Shown here one piece after another: positions 14,316 through 21,629 of a stretch of DNA of 22,508 bases. The translations under genes were made by a program, and so were the position numbers. The stretch lies in assembly GCA_050013915.1 (NCBI GenBank), contig JBEKEI010000066.1, forward strand, positions 1 to 22,508, read 5' to 3'. Source of the stretch: Roseiarcus sp050013915. GTDB taxonomy: Bacteria; Pseudomonadota; Alphaproteobacteria; Rhizobiales; Beijerinckiaceae. The notes below the pieces were generated by a model, which saw only the letters and a program-made list of their open reading frames with translations, was not told the DNA's origin and made no database searches. Each line of letters begins with the position of its first letter. The stretch's first letter is position 1.

Positions 14316-16466
14316 CTAGTCCCTCGCACGTGCGCGGCGCGCCCCGCAATCGGCGCCGGGCGCGGGCGGCCGGAGCGCGGCGACATGATCCCATATCCTC
14401 GCGACGTGCGCGCGCCAGGAATAATGGGCGAGCGCCGCCGCGCGCGCGTTGTGGCCGAGCGCCGCCGCGACGTCGCGATGGCGCAGCAGCGCGAGCACGC
14501 CCGAAACGAAGTCGTCGACGTCGCCGGGCCGGCAGAGCACGCCGCGCTCGGCGCCGACGACCGGCCGGCCGGACGAAAATTCGTCGGGGCGCAGCGCAGG
14601 CGACATGACCACACCGATCTGCTCGAGATCGCTCGCCACGATTCCCCCGCCCAGCGCCATATATTCGAACAGCTTGGTCGGCGACCCGAAGAACGGGCTG
14701 TCGACCATGTGGCTCGCATGGGGCGCGACGAAAATGTCCGCTGCCTTCAGCAGCCGGGCGCCAGCGCGCTGTTCGGTGCGGCCGACGTCGACGACCCGCC
14801 GCTGGAGTCCGTGGCGGCGGATGGCGTCGATCATCATCGGCTTGAGATTGCCGTCGCCGATCAGGAGGAATTTCGCTTCGGCCGCCTTCTCGCAGATGAT
14901 CGGCAGCGCCGCGGCGAGCACGTCGATCCCGTGCCAACCGCCGAACGTCCCGACGAAACCGACGACCGGTTCGTCGCCGAGATCCAGCGCGGCGCGGATT
15001 TCGCGCCGCTGGTCGGCGTCGGCCGGCGCATATTCCTCGCAATCGACGCCGTTCGGGTTGACGAGCACCTTCGCGGGGTCGACGCCGCGTCGCACGACGT
15101 CGTCGCGCACATGATCGGAAATGACGGTGATCGCGGTCGCCTGGCGGAAGGCGAGTTCCTCGGCCTCCAGGAAGAGCTCCTCGTGGACGTAGGGTCCCGA
15201 ACCGAAGCTTCGCCGCATGGACAGCTCGGACCCGTTGTATTCGACGAGATAGGGAATGCCGAGCTCCCTGCTAAGCCGCGCGCCGGCGAAATTGCCGAGG
15301 CACGCCCGCTCATACAGGAAGGCCGGCGCCAATCGCTCGAGCCTGGCGCGAAACGCCCGGTAGTAGAAGGCGTCGGCGCCGAGCAGATCGCCCTCGCTGG
15401 AATTCTGGAACGGCGGCCGAATCACCTCCTGGGTGAGCCCGAGTTCATCGAGCAGCGCGTAATGGCTCCCCATGAGGCAGGCGAAGCCGCGCGAAAGCGT
15501 CGCCAGTTCGCGTGCGACATAGCAGGTGTGGCCGTAGCTGCCGCCCGAAATGAGCTGAGCCCAGTAATCGGTCCTGAGATAGACTCCGACGCCCTCGATC
15601 GGGGCTTCCGGCGTCGGCGGCGCCGCCGGCGGGAACGGCGCCGGCGCGAGATTCGAGCGCAGAACTGCGAGCGCGCGCCGGAACGCCTCGATCGCATCGG
15701 AATCGCGCTCGGCCGGCGGCGCGGGGCGCGACTGCCCCCGGCGCAAGCCCTCCAGGTTTACGCCGACCCGAAGCAGCGCCGTTTCGCCGCTCTCCATGTG
15801 CCTGCCCAGGCCCTCGAGCCCGGCGCGCAGGACGCCGAGATCGTCGACGGCCCCGAGGAGATCCGCGCGCGCGCCCTCGGCGCCGCCGTCCGGCTCGCGC
15901 AGCGCGCCGAGTCGGCTCTCGATCGACGCAGCCGTCGCCACGAGGCGCCGGACCTCACCGACGGCGCCGAGCAGATGCGCCTTGGTCGATTCGAAGTCGG
16001 CCGCGACGAAATCGAGGGCCGCGCGCGACGGTTCGCCGAATTCAGCAGCAATCGGCGCCCGCGCCGCGGCGCCCGGGCGGGACTGGACCGAGCGCAGGCG
16101 GCGCAGGCCGGCGAGCAGGCGCCGTCCGGCATTGTAGGCGAACCAATGGCGCCAGAGGCTCCCGAGCCGCTCGGGGTCGATCACCTCGATGGCGGTCTCG
16201 GTCGGCCAGTAGAGAAAGACCGACCGGCCGGAGCGCAGCGTCTCGGCGGCCAGACGCAAGACGGCGCGCCCCGGCATGCCGGCGGCGAGGCCGAATACCA
16301 CGCCGGCGACCGGCGCGCGGGCCACCTCACGCCGCAGGGCCGCGGCGCGCGTCAGCGCCAGCGTCGGCAAGTGGAATTGATGCCGCTCGGTGAAGGCTGC
16401 CAGACGTTCGTCGCCGAACGAGCCGAAACTGCGCAGCGAGGGGTCGACATAGAGGTACGGGTTCAT
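14316..16466 (-). CDS. GT4 glycosyltransferase with long N-terminal extension
   Basis: A 716-residue protein. Residues about 290-700 form a GT-B fold glycosyltransferase of family GT4: acceptor-side half from GVGVYLRTDYW, with GGSYGHTCYVARELA at 308-322 and PYLVEYNGSELSM at 405-417; donor half with VGFVGTFGGWHGID at 502-515, FLLIGDGNLKPMM near 533-545 and SPTKLFEYMALGGGIVASD at 595-613. In the last motif Glu601 marks the donor-binding site. The first 290 residues are unusual: residues 1-110 look like a small alpha/beta domain (YLYVDPSLRSF, then RSVFLYWPTETAIEVI), and 145-275 are Ala/Leu/Glu/Arg-rich and probably helical, possibly a coiled coil, followed by a Pro-rich linker. The start ATG overlaps the stop of the upstream oxidoreductase gene by 4 bp (ATGA). 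Substrates are unknown. Confidence 0.9.
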   Translation of the reverse strand: MNPYLYVDPSLRSFGSFGDERLAAFTERHQFHLPTLALTRAAALRREVARAPVAGVVFGLAAGMPGRAVLRLAAETLRSGRSVFLYWPTETAIEVIDPERLGSLWRHWFAYNAGRRLLAGLRRLRSVQSRPGAAARAPIAAEFGEPSRAALDFVAADFESTKAHLLGAVGEVRRLVATAASIESRLGALREPDGGAEGARADLLGAVDDLGVLRAGLEGLGRHMESGETALLRVGVNLEGLRRGQSRPAPPAERDSDAIEAFRRALAVLRSNLAPAPFPPAAPPTPEAPIEGVGVYLRTDYWAQLISGGSYGHTCYVARELATLSRGFACLMGSHYALLDELGLTQEVIRPPFQNSSEGDLLGADAFYYRAFRARLERLAPAFLYERACLGNFAGARLSRELGIPYLVEYNGSELSMRRSFGSGPYVHEELFLEAEELAFRQATAITVISDHVRDDVVRRGVDPAKVLVNPNGVDCEEYAPADADQRREIRAALDLGDEPVVGFVGTFGGWHGIDVLAAALPIICEKAAEAKFLLIGDGNLKPMMIDAIRRHGLQRRVVDVGRTEQRAGARLLKAADIFVAPHASHMVDSPFFGSPTKLFEYMALGGGIVASDLEQIGVVMSPALRPDEFSSGRPVVGAERGVLCRPGDVDDFVSGVLALLRHRDVAAALGHNARAAALAHYSWRAHVARIWDHVAALRPPAPGADCGARRARARD

Positions 16467-19114
16467 TCCAGCGCCTCTCCGGAGCGGCCGTGCAGGAGAT
16501 CCTCGACGTGCAGCGCGACCGCAGTCGTCTCGAATATCTGGTCGAGCGGAATCGGGTCGGGGCCGCCCCCGGCGAGCGCGTCGGCGAAACGGGACATTTC
16601 CTCCGCGTGGCCCTTGTCAGCCGCGGCCGCCGACCACAGGACCGCCCCGTCGCTCGCGCGCGTCAGCGACTTGAAGTCGTCGACGATCCAGGCCTCGCCG
16701 TTGCCGAAGACCTCGATGCGTTCCTTCGCCAGCCCCGTCTTCGGACCCAGGGCAGTGTAGGTCAGCTGGCCGAGGCTGCCGTCCGCGTAGCCGATCGTCG
16801 CGCAGAAGTTGTCGCTGCGCGCATAGGCGCGCGCACCCGGGTCGATCGCGGCGGCGCCGACCGAGACGACCGGGGCGCCGGCGAGAAAGGCGAAGAGGTC
16901 GTACATGTGGCAGGCTTCGCCGATGTTGCGGCCGCCCCCTTCCGGACCCTGCACCCAATGATCGAGCGGAATATAGCCGGCGTTGAGCCGGTAATTGATC
17001 ATGATGGGGGTCCGCTGGCCGCCCAGTTCGTCCTTGAGCCGCTGGATGGCGGGCGCGAAGCGCCGGTTGAAGCCGACCGTCAGCCGCGGCGGGTCGGCGA
17101 TCCCGGCGAGGCTCGCGCGAACCGCATCGAGCTGCTCCCAGCTGATCGCCAGCGGCTTTTCAACGAAGACGTGCTTGCCCGCCTCGAGCGCGCTCGTCAC
17201 CTGGTGGGCGTGCTCGGCGTGGCGGGTGGCGATGACCATGAGGTCGAAGCGATCGTCGCGCACGACGGCCTCGTAGCTCGAGGCGAGCAGCTCGACCTGC
17301 TTCGAACGCGCGAAATTCCCGCCGCGGGCCGCGTCGCGGCTGACGACGCCGCGCAGGAAGAACCGGTCCTTCCGACGTTCCATCATCGGCACGAGCATCT
17401 GCGTGCCGAACCCGCCGGCGCCGACGAGCGCATAGTTGACCCGCTCCGCGATCGGCCGACGATGGCCGCGCAACTGGATGAGGCGCGCGTCGGGCAGATC
17501 GACGAGCGCGCCCACCGGCTCGGGATAGGCGATCACGACGGCGAGCGGCGGAGTGCCGCGCGGTCTGGCCAACTGGGCATAGGCGGCCGGCGCCTCGTCG
17601 ACGCGAATGACGCGGTCGATCAGCGCGGCTATGTCGAGCCGCTTTTCCGCGATCAGTTCGAGATAGGCCTGCATGTTGCGGTTGGCGGTCCAGCGGACGA
17701 ATCCATAGGGATAGTCGCGCCCGAGATCCTCGTAATCGCCGTCGTAGCGTCCCGGACCATAGGACGTGCTCATCAGAAGGTCGATCTCCTTGCGGTAGAA
17801 GGCGGCGCGCTCGACCTTCAGCCCCACGTCGCCGATGATGACCACGCGGCCGCGGCGGCGCGTGAGCTCCATCGCGGAATTGATGGGCGTGCTGGACTTG
17901 CTCGCCGCCGTGACGATCGTCGCATCGACGCCATGGCCGGCGGTGAGGTCGCGCAGCCGGATCAGCGCGCGATCGACGTCGGTTTCGGCGGCCGCGGCGC
18001 CGAAGCCGAGCGCCCTGCGGCACCGCTCGGCGTCGAGATCGACGCCGATGACGCGGCAGCCGGAGGCGCGCAGCAGCTGAACGACGATCATGCCGATGAG
18101 GCCGAGCCCGATCACGCAGACGATTTCGCCGATCTGCGGCGCGGCCCGGCGCACGCCCTGCATGGCGATCGCCCCGACCGTCGCCGTCGCGGCTTCCCGC
18201 ATCGCACACCCCGCGGGAACGCGGCAAACGAGGTTGCGCCTGACGCTGACATAATCCGCGTGATTGGCCTGACCGGCGCCGGCGCAGGCGACGAGATCGC
18301 CAACGACGAAATCCGTGACGCCGGCGCCGACGCCCACCACCTCGCCGGCGAGCGAATAGCCGACGTTCCAGCCCTGATCGGTCATATCGGTCACGGGGGC
18401 GCCCGCGCTCATCGCGGGAACCAGCGCGAACTCCGAGCGCTCCAGGGTCATCCGGTTCTCGCCCGGCGTCGCCGGATTGGTCAGGACCAAGGTCACTTCG
18501 CGCGCCTGGCCGGGATCGAGGTGGACCGACTCGTCGAGCGGGCCCGACGACAGCGGAATCATGCCAAGCCACGTGGATTTGTCATCGTTGAGCAGACCCA
18601 GCGCGAAGCCGCCGGCCAGGATTCGCCCTTTGAGACGGACCTCGATCAGGCAGCCGGTGCTAACCGGAATCGGCGGCGACTCCGCCTGGTAGTGGCCAGG
18701 CTCGCCGGCGGACACGAGGGTCAGCGCGCCGCCTTCGCCGGTGCATTCGCGTGCGGCCTGGGGCAGCCATCGGATCGGCGCGCGCGGCGCGGGCGCCGGC
18801 TCGCGAAGCGGCGCGGCGTCCGCGAGGCTCTGACGCGCGAGGCTCGTCGCGATCCGGAGCGCGCGGCGCGCGGCAAGGCGCGGATTTCGGATCGCCTTGC
18901 CGAGATAGAGCCGCGCGGTTACCGTGATATCGCCGACCCGCTCGGCCGCGGTCGCGCCGTCGGCCCCGGAGCCCAGGGGACGCAGCGCAGCGAGCTCGGT
19001 CCCGGCGCTGATCAGCGAGAAGCGCGCGCGCACGAGTACCGCTCCCGGCTCTACGCCGGGCTCGGGCATGCGCGCCACCAGCGCCCGCGTGCTGGCGAAC
19101 AGAATCTGCCTCAT
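16463..19114 (-). CDS. Two-domain oxidoreductase: zinc-type dehydrogenase plus Gfo/Idh/MocA, with inserted beta domain
   Basis: An 883-residue fusion. The first part is a medium-chain (zinc-type) dehydrogenase: GroES-like start ending in SLISAGTE (33-40) and resuming at GYSLAGEVVGVG (252-263), then a Rossmann domain with GLGLIG at 336-341. The second, from about 555, is a Gfo/Idh/MocA oxidoreductase with GAGGFG at 565-570, EKPLAI at 652-657 and GGGRNIGEACHMYDL at 726-740. Such fusions recur in polysaccharide loci, probably oxidising or epimerising a sugar or nucleotide sugar, but the reaction is not established. Residues about 110-235 form an inserted segment with alternating hydrophobic strands, resembling a small beta-sandwich. 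I chose the ATG at 19114 because the product then begins MRQILFASTR as in relatives, 28 bp after wecC; an ATG at 19165 would add 17 residues unlike the family. The 3' end overlaps the next gene by 4 bp (ATGA). Confidence 0.92.
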   Translation of the reverse strand: MRQILFASTRALVARMPEPGVEPGAVLVRARFSLISAGTELAALRPLGSGADGATAAERVGDITVTARLYLGKAIRNPRLAARRALRIATSLARQSLADAAPLREPAPAPRAPIRWLPQAARECTGEGGALTLVSAGEPGHYQAESPPIPVSTGCLIEVRLKGRILAGGFALGLLNDDKSTWLGMIPLSSGPLDESVHLDPGQAREVTLVLTNPATPGENRMTLERSEFALVPAMSAGAPVTDMTDQGWNVGYSLAGEVVGVGAGVTDFVVGDLVACAGAGQANHADYVSVRRNLVCRVPAGCAMREAATATVGAIAMQGVRRAAPQIGEIVCVIGLGLIGMIVVQLLRASGCRVIGVDLDAERCRRALGFGAAAAETDVDRALIRLRDLTAGHGVDATIVTAASKSSTPINSAMELTRRRGRVVIIGDVGLKVERAAFYRKEIDLLMSTSYGPGRYDGDYEDLGRDYPYGFVRWTANRNMQAYLELIAEKRLDIAALIDRVIRVDEAPAAYAQLARPRGTPPLAVVIAYPEPVGALVDLPDARLIQLRGHRRPIAERVNYALVGAGGFGTQMLVPMMERRKDRFFLRGVVSRDAARGGNFARSKQVELLASSYEAVVRDDRFDLMVIATRHAEHAHQVTSALEAGKHVFVEKPLAISWEQLDAVRASLAGIADPPRLTVGFNRRFAPAIQRLKDELGGQRTPIMINYRLNAGYIPLDHWVQGPEGGGRNIGEACHMYDLFAFLAGAPVVSVGAAAIDPGARAYARSDNFCATIGYADGSLGQLTYTALGPKTGLAKERIEVFGNGEAWIVDDFKSLTRASDGAVLWSAAAADKGHAEEMSRFADALAGGGPDPIPLDQIFETTAVALHVEDLLHGRSGEALE

Positions 19115-19142
19115 GCTGTCGGCTTTTCGGCTGGACGCGCCG

Positions 19143-20393
19143 TCATCGCAGCAGCCCGACCGCATCGATGAGGATTTTTCCGCTCAGGGCCCGGCGGTCG
19201 ACGCCGCGAAACTGGTCGTGCGCGACGAGGATCGCCACGATGTCAGTCTCGCGGAGCGCCTCGTCCAGATCCGCCCAGCGCACGCGCCGCCGTTCGGCGA
19301 AACGGCGCGGCGGCGCGGCGAGATGAGGTTCGACCAGATAGAGTTCGCCGGCGTCCGATTCGATCAGCTGTTCGGCGATGGCGACGGCCGGGCTCTCGCG
19401 GAGATCGTCGACGTTGGGCTTGTAGGCGAGGCCGAGCACGGCGATCCGCGGATTGCGGAATCGGCCCGCCGCGCGCGCTATGCGCTCGCCGACATGGCGT
19501 TGCTTGGCGACATTCACCTCGCGCGCGGCTCGGATGAGGCGCGCTAGCGCCGGTTGCTGGTTGATGATGAACCACGGATCGACCGGGATGCAGTGGCCGC
19601 CGACGCCGGGCCCCGGCTGGAGGATGTTCACGCGCGGGTGGAGGTTGGCGAGCTTGATCACCTCCCAGGGGTCGATGTCGGAGGCCTCGCAAATCAGCGA
19701 CAGTTCGTTGGCGAAAGCGATGTTGACGTCGCGAAACGCATTTTCGGCGAGCTTGACCATTTCGGCGGTCGCAGCTTCGGTACGGCGGATCGCGCCCTTG
19801 GCGAAGATCGAATAGAGCGTATGCGCCCGCTCGGCGCTGCGCCGGTCGAGCCCGCCGACCAGCCGGTCGTTGTCGGTGAGTTCGCGCAAGGTATTGCCGG
19901 GCAGGATCCGCTCGGGGCAATAGGCGACCATGACGTCGGACTCGTCGTCGCCGTGGCCGGGAAAGCTGAGGTCGGGGCGCAGCGCGCGCAATTGCTCCGC
20001 GGCGCGGCGCGTCGTGCCGATCGGCGATGTCGATTCGATGACGACGAGATTGCCGCGCGCGAGCACCGGCGCGATCGCGCCTAGCGCCTGCTCGACCGCG
20101 CGCATGTCGGGCTCGTTGTCCTGCCCGACCGGCGTCGGCACCGCGATGATGAACGCGCTGGCCGGCTCGGGCGCGGCGACCGCCCTCAGCGTTCCCAAAC
20201 TGACGACGCTCTGAACGATGATGTCGAGGTCAGGCTCGATGATGTGGGCGCCGCCGCTGTTGACGCGCTCGACGACGTCGGCGCGCACGTCGACGCCGAC
20301 CACCGGCACGCCGCGGGCGGCGATCGTCACGGCCGTCGGGAGGCCGACATAGCCAAGGCCGACGATCACGATCTTCTCGAACCGGCCCATCAT
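19143..20393 (-). CDS. wecC: UDP-N-acetyl-D-mannosamine dehydrogenase
   Basis: Oxidises UDP-ManNAc to UDP-ManNAcA with two NAD+. The 416-residue protein has the full UDP-sugar dehydrogenase layout: NAD-binding VGLGYVGLP at 11-19, FIIAVPTPVG at 81-90, IESTSPIGTT at 119-128, ERILPGN at 161-167, the central KLAENAFRDVNIAFANE at 214-230, the catalytic-cysteine motif GPGVGGHCIPVDPWF at 261-275 (Cys268), and GLAYKPNVDDLRESP at 321-335. The GHCIPVDPWF form and its place directly after wecB favour UDP-ManNAc over UDP-Glc as substrate. The related UDP-GlcNAc or UDP-GalNAc 6-dehydrogenases are less likely alternatives. The start ATG overlaps the wecB stop by 4 bp (ATGA); a second ATG follows at once. 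An in-frame start at 20510 would add 39 Arg-rich residues from the overlapping wecB 3' end and is not credible. Confidence 0.92.
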   Translation of the reverse strand: MMGRFEKIVIVGLGYVGLPTAVTIAARGVPVVGVDVRADVVERVNSGGAHIIEPDLDIIVQSVVSLGTLRAVAAPEPASAFIIAVPTPVGQDNEPDMRAVEQALGAIAPVLARGNLVVIESTSPIGTTRRAAEQLRALRPDLSFPGHGDDESDVMVAYCPERILPGNTLRELTDNDRLVGGLDRRSAERAHTLYSIFAKGAIRRTEAATAEMVKLAENAFRDVNIAFANELSLICEASDIDPWEVIKLANLHPRVNILQPGPGVGGHCIPVDPWFIINQQPALARLIRAAREVNVAKQRHVGERIARAAGRFRNPRIAVLGLAYKPNVDDLRESPAVAIAEQLIESDAGELYLVEPHLAAPPRRFAERRRVRWADLDEALRETDIVAILVAHDQFRGVDRRALSGKILIDAVGLLR

Positions 20394-21628
20394 GCGAAAT
20401 CTCTCGTGAGGTCGGCGGCGATTCGACCCGCCGCGGCGCCGTCGCCAAACGGATTGCCGATTCCGCTCATCGTCTTGTGCCGATTCGGCCGATCCAGCAG
20501 CATTTCGCATTCCGCCACGATCCGGTCAGCGTTCGCGCCGACGAGGCGCGAGCCGCCCGCCTCGACCGCCTCCGGCCTCTCGGTCGTATCGCGCAGGACG
20601 AGGACGGGCTTGCCGAATGCGGGAGCCTCCTCCTGCACCCCGCCCGAATCGGTCAGGATGAAATAGGAGCGTCGCATCAACCAGACGAAGGCGAGATAGT
20701 CGAGCGGATCGATCAGCGTAATCCCCGCGCGACCGCCGAGCGCCTCGAACACCGGCCCGCGGACGTTCGGATTGAGGTGGACGGGATAAACGATCTGGAC
20801 GTCCGGCCGCTCGCCGAGCCGGGCGAGGGCGCAGCAGATCTGCTGGAATCCGGCGCCGAAACTCTCGCGCCTGTGCCCGGTGACGAGGATCAGGCGACGG
20901 TGGTCCGCGAGCCAATCGAACCGCCGGCGCAGCTCATCCTGAAGCGCGGGCGCGCGGTCGATCGCGGCGACCGCCATCTCCAGGGCGTCGACGACCGTGT
21001 TGCCGGTCACCAGGATCGAGGCATCAGCAATCCCCTCGGCGCGCAGCGCCTGGCGCGCACGTTCGGTTGGGCAATAATGGCGCCGGGCCAGAATGCTCGC
21101 GATCCGCCGGTTCGCCTCCTCCGGCCAAGGGTTGGCGAGATCGCCGGTCCGCAGCCCCGCCTCGACATGGCCGACCGGAATCCGGCGGTGGAAGGCGGCG
21201 AGCGCGGCGGCCATCGTCGTCGTGGTGTCCCCCTGGACGAGCAGCCAGTCGGGCCGCCAGGTTTCGAGCACCGGATCGAGCTCGCGCATCACCGCGCTCG
21301 CCACGCCCGACAGCGTCTGGCCGGGCCGCATGAGGTCGAGATCGTAATGAGGCACCAGCTCGAATATGCGTAAAGCCTCGTCGAGCATGGCGCGATGCTG
21401 GGCGGTGACGCACAGACGAAGCGCAACGCCTTCGCAGTCCATCAACCGCCGGGCGACCGGCGCCATCTTGATCGCCTCCGGCCTCGTCCCGACTACGATG
21501 AGAATGCGTCTGGCGCGATCGCCCGCTTCCAACCCCTCTTGTCGCTTCCCAGCCCCCAAAGAAAATCCATCCCATCCTATAGCCGGTCGCGACCCTTGAT
21601 TCGAGGCTTTGGCGAGCGAGCAGTTCAT
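20390..21628 (-). CDS. wecB: UDP-N-acetylglucosamine 2-epimerase (non-hydrolysing)
   Basis: Converts UDP-GlcNAc to UDP-ManNAc in the cytoplasm. The 412-residue protein shows all family motifs: GTRPEAIKMAP at 47-57, QGDTTTT at 132-138, HVEAGLRTGDLANPWPEEANR at 154-174 (listed in the two blocks HVEAGLRT and PWPEEANR), TGHRRESFG at 250-258, HLNPNVR at 284-290 and DSGGVQEEAP at 327-336. The acidic and His residues equivalent to the E. coli WecB active site are Asp134, Glu156, Glu170 and His252. The ATG at 21628 begins one base after the stop of the upstream SPASM gene, which fits translational coupling. This start gives about 40 residues before the conserved RILIVVGTRPE, longer than usual. TTG codons nearer the domain are possible alternatives, but none has better support. 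The product feeds WecC, encoded immediately downstream. Confidence 0.94.
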   Translation of the reverse strand: MNCSLAKASNQGSRPAIGWDGFSLGAGKRQEGLEAGDRARRILIVVGTRPEAIKMAPVARRLMDCEGVALRLCVTAQHRAMLDEALRIFELVPHYDLDLMRPGQTLSGVASAVMRELDPVLETWRPDWLLVQGDTTTTMAAALAAFHRRIPVGHVEAGLRTGDLANPWPEEANRRIASILARRHYCPTERARQALRAEGIADASILVTGNTVVDALEMAVAAIDRAPALQDELRRRFDWLADHRRLILVTGHRRESFGAGFQQICCALARLGERPDVQIVYPVHLNPNVRGPVFEALGGRAGITLIDPLDYLAFVWLMRRSYFILTDSGGVQEEAPAFGKPVLVLRDTTERPEAVEAGGSRLVGANADRIVAECEMLLDRPNRHKTMSGIGNPFGDGAAAGRIAADLTRDFA

Positions 21629-21629
21629 T

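Noticed and set aside
12999..16760. Plus-strand open frame of 1253 codons, longer than any real gene here.
   Set aside because: It is antisense to three well-supported minus-strand genes and crosses their boundaries. High G+C codon bias removes stop codons from this frame; no domain is recognisable.
19115..19165. A 17-residue upstream extension of the two-domain oxidoreductase.
   Set aside because: The extra residues (starting MRSGCCDDG) do not resemble relatives, whose start matches the ATG at 19114. It cannot be fully excluded, since a 23 bp overlap with wecC would be normal for this operon.
16490..19171. Plus-strand open frame of 893 codons.
   Set aside because: It mirrors the two-domain oxidoreductase almost end to end and has no recognisable fold.
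20394..20510. A 39-residue upstream extension of wecC.
   Set aside because: It lies within the wecB 3' coding end, is Arg-rich and absent from the family, and the ATGA junction start at 20393 gives the standard N-terminus.
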